Positions 56,361 through 64,000 of a stretch of DNA of 64,000 nucleotides are shown in pieces. Each line of letters begins with the position of its first letter. The first letter of the stretch is position 1. Under the pieces are notes generated by a model. That model was not told where the DNA came from and searched no databases. It saw only the letters and a program-made list of their open reading frames with translations. The stretch is from assembly GCA_050183765.1 (NCBI GenBank), contig JBFXAZ010000008.1, forward strand, positions 1 through 64,000, given 5' to 3'. The stretch comes from JAFAZJ01 sp050183765. Lineage in GTDB: Bacteria > Pseudomonadota > Alphaproteobacteria > Reyranellales > Reyranellaceae. The position numbers and the translations under genes are program-made.

Positions 56361-56394
56361 GCCAACAAAAAAAGCGGCCCTTTCGGGCCGCTTT
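56361..56394 (-). terminator. ndk: Intrinsic terminator downstream of ndk
   Basis: Stem AAAGCGGCCC (56371-56380) with GGGCCGCTTT (56385-56394) and loop TTTC. Read on the minus strand the stem is followed by a T-run (the complement of the A-run at 56367-56373), which makes a strong terminator for ndk. On the plus strand it is followed by GTCGTTT, so it may also end the oxidase subunit IV message, less well. Confidence 0.85.
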
Positions 56395-56419
56395 GTCGTT
56401 TCGGGCTCGCCCGGATCGC

Positions 56420-56842
56420 TCAGCCGACGATCTCGTTGCCGGCGAAGAAGTACGCGATCTCGATCGCGGCGTTCTCCGGCGAATCCGAGCCGTGCACCGA
56501 GTTGGCCTCGATCGACTCGGCGAAGTCCTTGCGGATGGTGCCGGCGGCGGCGTTGGCCGGGTTGGTGGCGCCCATGATGTCGCGGTTCTTGGCGATGGCG
56601 TTCTCGCCCTCGAGCACCTGGATCACCACGGGGCCGGAGGTCATGAACGACACCAGGTCCTTGAAGAACGGCCGCGCCTTGTGAACGCCGTAGAAGGTCT
56701 CGGCCTGCTGCTGGGTCATCCAGATCCGCCGCTGCGCGACGATCCGCAAGCCGGCATCCTCGAAGCGGGCATTGATCTTGCCCGTGAGGTTGCGACGGGT
56801 GGCGTCCGGCTTGATGATCGAAAACGTGCGCTCAAGGGCCAT
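56420..56842 (-). CDS. ndk: Nucleoside diphosphate kinase
   Basis: 140 residues from the ATG complementary to 56840-56842. Balances NTP pools through a phosphohistidine, here in NSVHGSDSPENAAIEIAYFF. The start MALERTFSIIKPDATRRNLT and GPVVIQVLEGENAIAKNRDI are typical. It is divergent from the ABC-F gene (112-base gap) and ends before a strong terminator. Confidence 0.96.
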   Translation of the reverse strand: MALERTFSIIKPDATRRNLTGKINARFEDAGLRIVAQRRIWMTQQQAETFYGVHKARPFFKDLVSFMTSGPVVIQVLEGENAIAKNRDIMGATNPANAAAGTIRKDFAESIEANSVHGSDSPENAAIEIAYFFAGNEIVG

Positions 56843-56954
56843 GTGGTTGCTCCGGCTGCGAAAAGTCGGCGGCTTATAGACGTAAACCGGCGACGGCGGC
56901 AACCGGCCGCCGATCTTTGCCCAGGCGAGAGCCTGTGCTAGAGCCGCGCCCGCC

Positions 56955-58886
56955 ATGCTGCACATCAACGACCTCACCTACCGCGTCGCCGGGCGGCTGC
57001 TCTTCGAGCGCGCCACGGCGGCGATTCCGGCCGGGCACCGGGTCGGCCTGGTGGGACGCAACGGCACCGGCAAGTCCACCCTGCTGCGCCTGATCCGCGG
57101 CGACATCGCGCCCGACGGCGGCGGGGTCTCGGTGCCGCAGAGCGCCCGGGTCGGCGAGGTGGCGCAGGAGGCGCCCGGCGGCCCGACCCTGGTGATCGAC
57201 GAGGTGCTGGCGGCCGACAAGGAGCGCGCCGCCCTGCTGGCCGAGGCCGAGCACGCGACCGACGCGCAGCGCATCGCCGAGATCCACGAGCGGCTGATCG
57301 ACATCGGCGCCCATGCCGCGCCGTCGAAGGCCGCGACCATCCTCAACGGCCTGGGCTTCGACCACGCCGCCCAGAACCGCCCGCTCGAGGAGTTCTCCGG
57401 CGGCTGGCGCATGCGCGTGGGCCTGGCCTGCGCGCTGTTCGCCGAGCCCGACCTGCTGCTGCTCGACGAGCCCAGCAACCATCTCGACATCGAGGCCAAG
57501 CTCTGGCTGGCCGACTACCTGCGCACCTATCCGCGCACCCTGATCCTGGTCAGCCACGATCGCGAGCTGCTCAACGCCGTGTGCACCGGCATCGTGCACA
57601 TCGACAACCTCAAGCTCGTCTCCTACGCCGGCAACTACGACCGCTTCGAGCGCACGCGGCGCGAGCAGGCCGAGCGGCTGGCGACCATGGCGGCGCGGCA
57701 GATGGCCGAGCGCAAGCGCATCCAGACCTTCATCGACCGCTTCAAGGCCAAGGCGACCAAGGCGCGCCAGGCGCAGTCGCGCGTGAAGCTGCTGGAGAAG
57801 ATGGAGCCGATCGTGCCGATGGCCGAGGAGACGGCGATCGAGTTCAGCTTCCCCCAGCCGCAGAAGCTGGCGCCGCCGATCATCACCATGGAGCACGCCG
57901 CCGTCGGCTATGTCGAGAGCACGCCGGTGCTGAGCCGGCTCGACCTGCGAATCGACATGGACGATCGCATCGCGCTCTTGGGCCAGAACGGCAACGGCAA
58001 GTCGACCTTCATCCGCCTGCTCGCCGACCGCCTCAAGCCGATGGCGGGCTCTGTGCGCCGTTCCGGCAAGCTGCGCGTCGGCTATTTCTCGCAGCAGCAG
58101 GAGGAGGAGCTCGACTTCGAGGCGACGCCCTTCGAGCTGATGCGCCGGCTGATGCCGCTGGAGCAGCCGGTGAAGGTGCGCGCCCAGCTCGGTCGCTTCA
58201 TGTTCTCGGCCGACAAGGCCGACCGCACGGTGAAGTCTTTGTCGGGCGGCGAGAAGACGCGCCTGCTCTTCGCGCTGATGACCAAGGATGCGCCGCACAT
58301 CCTGATGCTCGACGAGCCGACCAACCATCTCGACATGGACTCGCGCAGCGCGCTGGTCGAGGCGCTCAACGAGTACGACGGCGCGGTGATCCTGGTGAGC
58401 CACGACAGCTCGCTGGTGCGCCTGGTCGCCGACCAGCTCTGGCTGGTGGCCGACGGCACCTGCAAGGTCTTCGACGGCGACCTCGACGACTACGAGCGCG
58501 GCCTCCTGCGCGAGCGCCGCGGCGAGCGGGCCGAGGAGAAGCCGGCCAAGGCCACGCCGGTCGCCGCCGTCGCCGTGGTCGAGGACACGTCGGCGGCGGC
58601 GCGCAAGGACCGCAAGCGGGCGGACGCGGAAGCGCGCCAGCGCCTTGCGCCGCTGCGCCGCGCGCTCGAGCGGGCCGAGAAGAACGTCGCGGCGATCGAG
58701 GCCAGGCGCGCCGAGGCAGCGGCCAGGCTCGCCGACCCGTCTCTTTACGAGGGCGCGGGCGACGAGGTGCGGCGCCTGCAGATCGAGATGGGCCATCTGC
58801 AACGCGATCTCGCCGCGGCCGAGGAAGCCTGGCTCGCCGCCCAGGAGGCGCTCGACACGGCCCAGGCCGAGGCCGACGCGGCATAA
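56955..58886 (+). CDS. ABC-F family ATP-binding cassette protein
   Basis: 643 residues, two ATPase halves and no membrane segment. Half 1: Walker A GRNGTGKSTLLRLIRG, signature FSGGWRMRVGLACAL, Walker B LLLLDEPSNHLDIEA. A basic linker (ERLATMAARQMAERKRIQTF to about 290) is the P-site tRNA interaction motif region. Half 2: GQNGNGKSTFIRLLAD, signature LSGGEKTRLLFAL, LDEPTNHLDMDS. The C-terminal coiled coil (from about 545) is Uup-like. ABC-F proteins act on ribosomes or DNA; no antibiotic-resistance gene is near. Confidence 0.93.
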   Translation: MLHINDLTYRVAGRLLFERATAAIPAGHRVGLVGRNGTGKSTLLRLIRGDIAPDGGGVSVPQSARVGEVAQEAPGGPTLVIDEVLAADKERAALLAEAEHATDAQRIAEIHERLIDIGAHAAPSKAATILNGLGFDHAAQNRPLEEFSGGWRMRVGLACALFAEPDLLLLDEPSNHLDIEAKLWLADYLRTYPRTLILVSHDRELLNAVCTGIVHIDNLKLVSYAGNYDRFERTRREQAERLATMAARQMAERKRIQTFIDRFKAKATKARQAQSRVKLLEKMEPIVPMAEETAIEFSFPQPQKLAPPIITMEHAAVGYVESTPVLSRLDLRIDMDDRIALLGQNGNGKSTFIRLLADRLKPMAGSVRRSGKLRVGYFSQQQEEELDFEATPFELMRRLMPLEQPVKVRAQLGRFMFSADKADRTVKSLSGGEKTRLLFALMTKDAPHILMLDEPTNHLDMDSRSALVEALNEYDGAVILVSHDSSLVRLVADQLWLVADGTCKVFDGDLDDYERGLLRERRGERAEEKPAKATPVAAVAVVEDTSAAARKDRKRADAEARQRLAPLRRALERAEKNVAAIEARRAEAAARLADPSLYEGAGDEVRRLQIEMGHLQRDLAAAEEAWLAAQEALDTAQAEADAA

Positions 58887-59033
58887 TCGACCCGCCGTCA
58901 GGAACCCTGCGACCCGCCCGGGGTTTCACTACGCAACGACGGGCCGGGCCGGGCAAGCCGGTGTGCCCGGACGCGGGAGGGTTCCATTCCGGCAGTTCTG
59001 TCCCCGACGCGAATCGCGAGCTTCCTGGAGCGC

Positions 59034-60317
59034 TTGCGGACCAGCTTCTGGTTCCTGCCGTCGATCATGACCCTCGCGGCCATCATCCTGTCGCTGCTGC
59101 TGATCCGCCTCGATGTCTGGCTCGACACCGATGCGATCGAGGATTCGCTGTGGATCTACAAGTTCGGTCCCGAGGGCGCGCGCGCGATCCTGTCAGCCAT
59201 CGCCGGCTCGATGATCACCGTCGCCGGCCTGACCTTTTCCATCACCATGCTGAGCCTGCAACTCGCCTCGTCGCAGTTCGGACCACGCTTGCTGCGCAAC
59301 TTCATGCGCGACCGCGGCAACCAGCTCGTGCTCGGCACATTCATCGCGACGTTTCTCTATTGCCTTCTCGTCCTGCGTGCGGTGCGCGGCACCGAGGAGT
59401 CGCACTTCGTGCCGCACCTCGCGGCGGCCTTCGGCGTGGTGCTGGCGCTCGCGAGCCTCGCGGTGCTGATCTATTTCATCCACCACATGGCGGTCTCGAT
59501 CCGCATCGAGACGCTGCTGGCCGAGCTCGCCGCCGAGACCCGCGCCACGATCGACCATCTCTATCCGGAAAGGCTGGGCGAGGGCACCGCGTCCGGTGAT
59601 GCCCAGCAGGTCGACAACCCGTTCGGCGCCGGGCGCGCACCGCCCGTCCGGCCGGTCTGCGCGCGTCTGGGCGGCTACGTGCAGCGCGTCGACATCGATG
59701 CGCTGCTCAACCTGGCCAGCACCCACGACCTGGTCGCGCGCATCGACGCGCGCCCCGGCCGTTTCGTGACCGCGCAGGACCCGCTGCTGTCGCTCGTCCC
59801 CATCGAGCGCGTGACCGACGAGATCGCGGAGCGGTTCGAAGCAGCGGTGGTGATAGGCGGGGAACGCACGCCGGAGCAGGATCTGGAGTTCTCGCTGCGG
59901 CGGATCGTCGAGATCGCGCAGCGGGCGCTCTCGCCCGGCATCAACGATCCGACGACCGCCCTCTACTGCATCGATCGGCTGTGCGCGGCGCTGGCGCAAC
60001 TCGCGGCGCGCCGCAGGCCTTCGCCGTTGCGCTTCGATGCCGACGGCAGATTGCGGGTCGTGACGGAGACGCTGAGCCTGGACGAGGCGGCCTGCCCCGC
60101 CTTTGCGGCGATCGCGCGCTACGCGCTGGCCGACCGGGATGTCGTCGCACGGCTGATCACCGGCATCGACGGTCTGATCGGTCTGGCTCCGGACAGCGCG
60201 CGCGCGGCCCTGACGGCGCAGCGCAGCGCCATTCTCGATGCGGGCGCGCGGCAGGCATCGATCGTCTCCGACGCGGCCGCCCTGCGGGCGTTCGCGCGCG
60301 AGCACGCCGACACGTAG
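59034..60317 (+). CDS. DUF2254-family membrane protein, start uncertain
   Basis: 427 residues if started at TTG 59034; homologues usually begin some 10-20 residues earlier. The frame continues upstream without ATG, GTG or TTG, but a strong GGGAGGG at 58975-58981 lies 4 bases before an in-frame ATT at 58986, so a rare ATT start (443 residues) is possible. Four hydrophobic segments (LPSIMTLAAIILSLLLIRLD, GARAILSAIAGSMITVAGLT, QLVLGTFIATFLYCLLVLRA and VVLALASLAVLIYFIHHMAV) are followed by a cytoplasmic domain with ALSPGINDPTTALYCIDRL. Function unknown. Confidence 0.8.
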   Translation: MRTSFWFLPSIMTLAAIILSLLLIRLDVWLDTDAIEDSLWIYKFGPEGARAILSAIAGSMITVAGLTFSITMLSLQLASSQFGPRLLRNFMRDRGNQLVLGTFIATFLYCLLVLRAVRGTEESHFVPHLAAAFGVVLALASLAVLIYFIHHMAVSIRIETLLAELAAETRATIDHLYPERLGEGTASGDAQQVDNPFGAGRAPPVRPVCARLGGYVQRVDIDALLNLASTHDLVARIDARPGRFVTAQDPLLSLVPIERVTDEIAERFEAAVVIGGERTPEQDLEFSLRRIVEIAQRALSPGINDPTTALYCIDRLCAALAQLAARRRPSPLRFDADGRLRVVTETLSLDEAACPAFAAIARYALADRDVVARLITGIDGLIGLAPDSARAALTAQRSAILDAGARQASIVSDAAALRAFAREHADT

Positions 60318-60342
60318 GGTGGCTCGCGATCAAGTCCCATCC

Positions 60343-60957
60343 CTAGCGATCGGCCGCGAGAAACGCCTCGATCTGCCTGCGGTCGCGGTAGAGGTAGGCG
60401 CGCCAGCCGCAGATGCGCGCGCCGTCGACGTTGGCCGCCGCGTCGTCGAAGAAGGCGATCGAGCGCGCGGTGTTCACGCCCATGCGCTGCTGGGCGTTGG
60501 TGAAGAACACGCGGTCGGGCTTGCACACGCCCAGCGCCGCCGAATAGATCACCTCGCTGATCCCCTCGCCCAGCGCACCGGTCTGGCGCAGGTACTCGAC
60601 GCGGTGATGCTCCTGGTTGGTGGCGAGGTAGACGCGGCCGCCGGTCCGCGCGCTCCAGGCACGCACCAGACCCAGCAATTCATCGTCGATCAGCCGGTCG
60701 CGGTCGAACCAGTAGCTCACGAACTCCTCGACGCGGTCGGACATCCCGATCGTGTCGAAATACTCGCCGAGCGCGGCGAAGAGATCGCGGCGGCCGCGCA
60801 GCACGTCGTGAAAGCCGGTGCGGAAGAATCCCGCGGCGAGCGTCTCGTGACTGAAGCCCCAATCGGCCTCGAGGTCGCGATGCCAGGGTGTCGTCCCGGT
60901 CGGATGGCTGAGATTCACCACGCCGTCGAGATCGAGGACCAGGACGGTGCCGGCCAT
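60343..60957 (-). CDS. HAD-superfamily hydrolase
   Basis: 204 residues. Motif I VLDLDGVVN holds the nucleophile Asp and the acid Asp, motif II is in YLATNQEHHRVEYL, motif III is the Lys in GVCKPDRVFF, and motif IV is FFDDAAANVDGARICGWRAY. A phosphatase or dehalogenase-type enzyme with an alpha-helical cap; substrate unknown. It starts next to the MFS stop (no gap), so is probably on the MFS transcript. Confidence 0.88.
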   Translation of the reverse strand: MAGTVLVLDLDGVVNLSHPTGTTPWHRDLEADWGFSHETLAAGFFRTGFHDVLRGRRDLFAALGEYFDTIGMSDRVEEFVSYWFDRDRLIDDELLGLVRAWSARTGGRVYLATNQEHHRVEYLRQTGALGEGISEVIYSAALGVCKPDRVFFTNAQQRMGVNTARSIAFFDDAAANVDGARICGWRAYLYRDRRQIEAFLAADR

Positions 60958-62205
60958 CTACGCCGCGGTCGGCGCGCGCGCCACGGACACCCGGCGCACC
61001 TGCAGCACCGAGACCATGGCCATCGCGAACAGCACCGCGGTCATGATCAGGATGCCCTGCGGAATGCCGTGGTCCATCATGTAGCCGAAGATCAGCGGGC
61101 CGATCGCCGAGCCGATGTCGAGGCCGGAGTAGACGAAGCCGAACACCTTGCCGGCGGCGCCCGGCGGCGTGGCGCCGCGCACGATCATGTCGCGCGACGG
61201 ACCGGTGGAGCCGGAGCAGAAGCCGGCGAGCGCCATTACCAGCGCCGTGCCGATGAACGGCAGGACCAGCGTCGCGGCGAACGCCATCAGCAGCGACGCG
61301 GAGAGGAGACCGACGGCCGCCACTCGTTCGTGCCGCGCCGTCCGATCGGCGAGCCAGCCGCCGACGATCACGCCGCAGGCGCTACCGACGTAGTAGCCGA
61401 TCACCGCGTTGGACGCCATTTTGGGCGTGATCTCGTACAGCGAGGCCAGCGCCTGCGAGCCGAAGGCGTTGATGCTCGGCCCGGTCATGGCGGTGAAGAC
61501 GAAATAGACCAGGCACATCAGGATCGGCGCCGAGAACAGCACCGCCATCGACACCCCGCCGACGCCGCGCGCGCCATGCCGCCCACCGGCGGCCGAGGGT
61601 GCCGCGCTCGGCACGCGATGGTCGACGAAGAGGTGCGCGTTCGCGGCGACGATCATCGCCATGGCGATGCCGATGCTGCCGGCGATCATCGCGGCGTAGC
61701 GCCAGCCGACCGTCTCCGACAGGAACCACATCAGCGCGATCGCCGCCGGCCAGCCCAGCGTGCCGAACAGGCCATGCGTGCCGTAGGCGCGGCCCAGGCG
61801 CGGCGGCGACACCGAGGCGTTGAGGATGGCGAAGTCGCAGGGGTGGAAGACGCAGTTGCCGATGCCCGCGACCACCGCCAGCGCCACCAGATGCCAATAG
61901 GACTGCGCGAAGCCCGCCAGGGTCAGCGCGGTGCCGATCAGCGCCAGCCCGGCGACAAGCAGGCGCCGGGCGCCGTAGCGGTCGACGGCGATGCCGGCCA
62001 GCATCTGGCCGACTCCCGACGTCACCGACAGCACCGTCAGCAGCGCGCCCAGCTCGGTATAGGACACGTGGAACGCGTCCTTCATCGGGCCGAAAAGCGG
62101 CGGCAGGGCCTGCTGGTAGAAGTGGCTGATGCCGTGCGCCACGCCGACCAGGCCCATGACCTGGAAATCGCGGCGTGGGGGATTGTCGAGAACGGACGCT
62201 GTCAT
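60958..62205 (-). CDS. Major facilitator superfamily transporter
   Basis: 415 residues from the ATG complementary to 62203-62205; a start 7 codons earlier is weaker. Twelve predicted helices. The loop 2-3 motif reads GIAVDRYGARRLLVAG and the loop 8-9 one reads GGWLADRTARHERVAAVGLL. FHPCDFAILNASVSPPRLGR and YGTHGLFGTLGW are characteristic of the FPR/Fsr-like branch. Substrate unknown. A perfect palindrome at 62246-62263 lies just upstream. Confidence 0.9.
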   Translation of the reverse strand: MTASVLDNPPRRDFQVMGLVGVAHGISHFYQQALPPLFGPMKDAFHVSYTELGALLTVLSVTSGVGQMLAGIAVDRYGARRLLVAGLALIGTALTLAGFAQSYWHLVALAVVAGIGNCVFHPCDFAILNASVSPPRLGRAYGTHGLFGTLGWPAAIALMWFLSETVGWRYAAMIAGSIGIAMAMIVAANAHLFVDHRVPSAAPSAAGGRHGARGVGGVSMAVLFSAPILMCLVYFVFTAMTGPSINAFGSQALASLYEITPKMASNAVIGYYVGSACGVIVGGWLADRTARHERVAAVGLLSASLLMAFAATLVLPFIGTALVMALAGFCSGSTGPSRDMIVRGATPPGAAGKVFGFVYSGLDIGSAIGPLIFGYMMDHGIPQGILIMTAVLFAMAMVSVLQVRRVSVARAPTAA

Positions 62206-62245
62206 GCCGGACCTTGTAGCCGCCACGCGGCGATCAAGACCGCGT

Positions 62246-62263
62246 CACAATGTCCGCATTGTG
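62246..62263. promoter_or_regulatory. Candidate operator upstream of the MFS gene
   Basis: CACAATG-TCCG-CATTGTG, a perfect inverted repeat of 7-base arms, 41 bases upstream of the MFS start codon (which runs leftwards). Size and position fit a dimeric repressor (TetR, GntR or MarR type). It is AT-richer than the surrounding DNA. Confidence 0.45.
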
Positions 62264-62292
62264 GTCAAAGGCGACCGCAGCCAAACCGGCCA

Positions 62293-62315
62293 AACGGCAT
62301 GGCAGCCATGCCGTT
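62293..62315 (-). terminator. Hairpin after the small secreted protein gene
   Basis: AACGGCATGG (62293-62302) and its perfect complement CCATGCCGTT (62306-62315) around CAG. It starts 10 bases after the stop of the minus-strand gene at 62326-62601. On the minus strand it is followed by TTTGGCCGGTTTGG, a poor T-run, so it may be a weak terminator. Confidence 0.5.
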
Positions 62316-62325
62316 GCCGAAGCCG

Positions 62326-62601
62326 TCAGCGCTCGGGCAGCGGGATCCGGGAACCCTGAAGCTTGGCCTCGAGGATCGGGATCCCTTCGGCGAAGCGGCC
62401 GTTGCGGCAGCGGTCGACCGCGAGGTCGGCCATGCCGTCGCGCACATAGCCGGTCGTTCGGCGCACCGGCACGACGTACCGGTAGGTCATTTCGTAAAGC
62501 CGTTCGCAGTAGTTCCGCTCGCGCGCGGGCTGCGGAGGCTGGGCCGCGACCTGGGTGGTCGACACGACGAGCGCCAAACCGACGATGAGGAATCTGTGCA
62601 T
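62326..62601 (-). CDS. Small secreted two-cysteine protein, tandem paralogue A
   Basis: 91 residues. Signal peptide MHRFLIVGLALVVSTTQVAA, mature start about QPPQPARERNYCERLYEMTY. Two Cys (YCERLY and DRCRNGRF) and a conserved end (GIPILEAKLQGSRIPLPER). It matches its two neighbours over the whole mature part, with the pattern CE-LY...DxCRxG...GIxxLExKL...LPxR. Family unknown to me. Last of three tandem copies. Confidence 0.75.
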   Translation of the reverse strand: MHRFLIVGLALVVSTTQVAAQPPQPARERNYCERLYEMTYRYVVPVRRTTGYVRDGMADLAVDRCRNGRFAEGIPILEAKLQGSRIPLPER

Positions 62602-62653
62602 GGTTCCCTCCATCGGCCGATCCTGAACGCCACCTGAGGCATCTTCAGGGCAG

Positions 62654-62920
62654 TCAGCGCTTGGGCAGGGTGAACAGCCCGTCGCGCAGCTTCTTCTCGA
62701 GCACCCGGATCCCGGCTTCCGTGTTGCCGCGACGGCACTGGTCGACCGCCGCGACCGCTTCGACCCCGCTCGTCGAGCGGCTCTCGCCGCGCGGCGCCAG
62801 GTAGCGTTCCCAGGTGATGTAGAGGTTTTCGCAATAGGTCAGGTCGTCGTTCCTGCCCTGGGCCAAGGCGGTGCCGGCCAGCGACAGGGCCAGCGCCGCC
62901 GGCACGATCAGTCTGAACAT
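62654..62920 (-). CDS. Small secreted two-cysteine protein, tandem paralogue B
   Basis: 88 residues. Signal peptide MFRLIVPAALALSLAGTALA, mature QGRNDDLTYCENLYITWERY, then VDQCRRGNTEAGIRVLEKKL and RDGLFTLPKR. The best consensus copy of the family. About 99 bases separate it from paralogue C and 52 from paralogue A. Two Cys suggest a disulfide in the periplasm. No enzymatic motif seen. Confidence 0.78.
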   Translation of the reverse strand: MFRLIVPAALALSLAGTALAQGRNDDLTYCENLYITWERYLAPRGESRSTSGVEAVAAVDQCRRGNTEAGIRVLEKKLRDGLFTLPKR

Positions 62921-63019
62921 GGAGTCCCCGATGGTTGACCGGCGCAGTCTGCGCCGTCCGCGCCGCAGATGGGGTCACATCGCCTTGAACTCAACCTCCC
63001 TTGCACCGCCGTGACCGGC

Positions 63020-63283
63020 TCACCGCGCCGGCAGGGTGAAATGATTGTCGCGCGGCTTCCTCTCGAGGGCCGCGATGCCGGCCGCGGTGTTGTCCTTGCG
63101 ACACGGATCGACCAATGCCAGGGCGTCGAAGCCTCCTGCGTTGTGTCCCTTGCTGAGCGGCGGGCCATACCGCTCCCAGGTGGCGTAGAGGCCTTCGCAG
63201 CGAGCGCGATCGTCGCTCTGCGCCCGTGCGCCGGCAATCGCCAGCGACACGACCACAATGAGCGATGCGATGACTGTCCGCAT
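63020..63283 (-). CDS. Small secreted two-cysteine protein, tandem paralogue C
   Basis: 87 residues from the ATG complementary to 63281-63283. Signal peptide MRTVIASLIVVVSLAIAGAR, mature QSDDRARCEGLYATWERYGP, then DPCRKDNTAAGIAALERKPR and DNHFTLPAR. Same cysteine pattern and ending as the other two, with an Arg-Asp-Asn-His-Phe variant. First of the three on the minus strand. Confidence 0.78.
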   Translation of the reverse strand: MRTVIASLIVVVSLAIAGARAQSDDRARCEGLYATWERYGPPLSKGHNAGGFDALALVDPCRKDNTAAGIAALERKPRDNHFTLPAR

Positions 63284-63420
63284 GAACTCTCCCAGATCCG
63301 ACGTCGGGCAGCCTACGTCAGCGGCGGCGCACATGCAGCCATCGCCCTGCGAGGCGACATGCTTTCCGCCAACCTGCGTCTGCCCTAGGCTCGCGCGCCA
63401 TCGGCAATGGAGGGAGCGAG

Positions 63421-64000
63421 ATGAAGCGCTGGAAGCATCGGCCGGAGGGCTCGACCTGGGGCGACTGGGGCGACGACGACCAGCTCGGCCGGCTCAACCT
63501 GATCACCCCGGAGAAGGTCAAGCAGGGCGTCGCCGAGGTGAAGGAGGGCCTGAGCTTCTGCCTGTCGCTGGCGCTCGACTATCCCGGCGGCAACGTGCTC
63601 AACCCACGCCGCCTGCCGCCGGTGCTGTCGCCGACCGGCGACGAGAACGGCTGGCGCTTCAACTTCCTCAGCCGCAACATCGATCCGCGTTTCGTCGATG
63701 TCGGGTGCGACGACCGCGTGATGCTCACGCTGCAGTACTCGACGCAGTGGGACACGCTCGCGCATGTCGGCGCGCTGTTCGACGCCGATGGCGACGGTGT
63801 GCCCGAGCCGCTCTACTACAACGGCTTCAAGGCCGGCGAGGACATCTGCGGCCCGGGGCCATCGGCCGACATCGACGGCTGCGGCCACACGTCGTACGCG
63901 CGCAAGCTGGGCGTCGAGAACATGGCGGTCAAGGCGATCCAGGGCCGCGGGGTGATGCTCGACCTCGAGAAGCACTACGGCCGCGATCATGTCTACGTCG
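63421..64000 (+). CDS. Cyclase-family protein (kynurenine formamidase-like), 3' end outside window
   Basis: 193 residues from ATG 63421 to the right edge, with GGGAGCGAG just before the ATG; the gene is cut off. The opening RPEGSTWGDWGDDDQLGRLN and LITPEKVKQGV and the metal-site region QYSTQWDTLAHVGALFDADG match the PF04199 cyclase family. In this branch the usual HxGTHxD motif is altered (STQWDTLAH). Members hydrolyse N-formyl or cyclic amide bonds; substrate unknown. Confidence 0.85.
   Translation, partial: MKRWKHRPEGSTWGDWGDDDQLGRLNLITPEKVKQGVAEVKEGLSFCLSLALDYPGGNVLNPRRLPPVLSPTGDENGWRFNFLSRNIDPRFVDVGCDDRVMLTLQYSTQWDTLAHVGALFDADGDGVPEPLYYNGFKAGEDICGPGPSADIDGCGHTSYARKLGVENMAVKAIQGRGVMLDLEKHYGRDHVYV

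Overview
This is high-GC DNA (roughly two thirds G+C by eye), packed with genes of alphaproteobacterial type. Pointers to the group are the purN/purM-DUF2066-CDP-alcohol phosphotransferase-AI-2E permease-hdaA block, the yicC-gmk pair, a PyrC'-like pseudo-dihydroorotase behind pyrB, an aa3-type cytochrome oxidase subunit IV, and short palindromic repeats carrying GTCATTCCGAGCG. A soil Rhodospirillales or Hyphomicrobiales member (for example Reyranella-like) fits, but this is inference. I see no rRNA, tRNA, CRISPR array, transposase, integrase or phage gene. No stretch over 300 bases lacks a gene.

Layout. 1-11400: end of a sulfonate/nitrate-type ABC permease, an FAD oxidoreductase, a VOC protein, a complete branched-chain/amide-type ABC importer (livKHMGF-like), a membrane class III nucleotide cyclase, an acyl-CoA dehydrogenase-like protein lacking the usual catalytic Glu, and a TauD/TfdA dioxygenase. 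11493-13705: a three-gene cassette of lower GC and unfamiliar proteins (membrane-anchored pseudo-receiver, ADP-ribosyltransferase-like protein, helical protein), the best candidate here for an undescribed system. 13692-23058: aerobic benzoyl-CoA (box) catabolism: Rrf2 regulator and GNAT (minus strand), boxC, boxB, a transthyretin-like gene with an in-frame amber codon, a TctC-type binding protein, an antitoxin, a RelE/ParE toxin reading without a stop into benzoate-CoA ligase, a cupin and an amidohydrolase. boxA and boxD are not in the window.

23069-30314: putA with a carboxymuconolactone decarboxylase-family gene, a CaiB-type CoA transferase, an epoxide-hydrolase-like enzyme and a GST. 30414-35012: a second livKHMGF operon. 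35078-38907: a polyamine-type importer (potD/F-A-B-C). 38956-40748: Tat-exported sulfite dehydrogenase-like enzyme with its cytochrome c. 40857-44007: ugpBAE without ugpC, behind Pho-box-like repeats. 44092-46390: pyrB and pyrC'. 46457-56842: housekeeping (secreted Pro-rich protein, gmk, yicC, DUF2147, SDR, hdaA, AI-2E permease, CDP-alcohol phosphotransferase, DUF2066, purM, purN, hutD-like, oxidase subunit IV, ndk). 56955-64000: ABC-F ATPase, DUF2254 membrane protein, HAD phosphatase, MFS permease, three tandem paralogous small secreted proteins, and the start of a cyclase-family gene cut by the right edge.

The window reads as the genome of an oligotrophic scavenger: several solute importers beside the enzymes that use their substrates, and aromatic-acid degradation by CoA thioesters. 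Operons are very tight (many ATGA or GTGA overlaps), and all but one of the convergent gene pairs meet with at most 25 bases between them.
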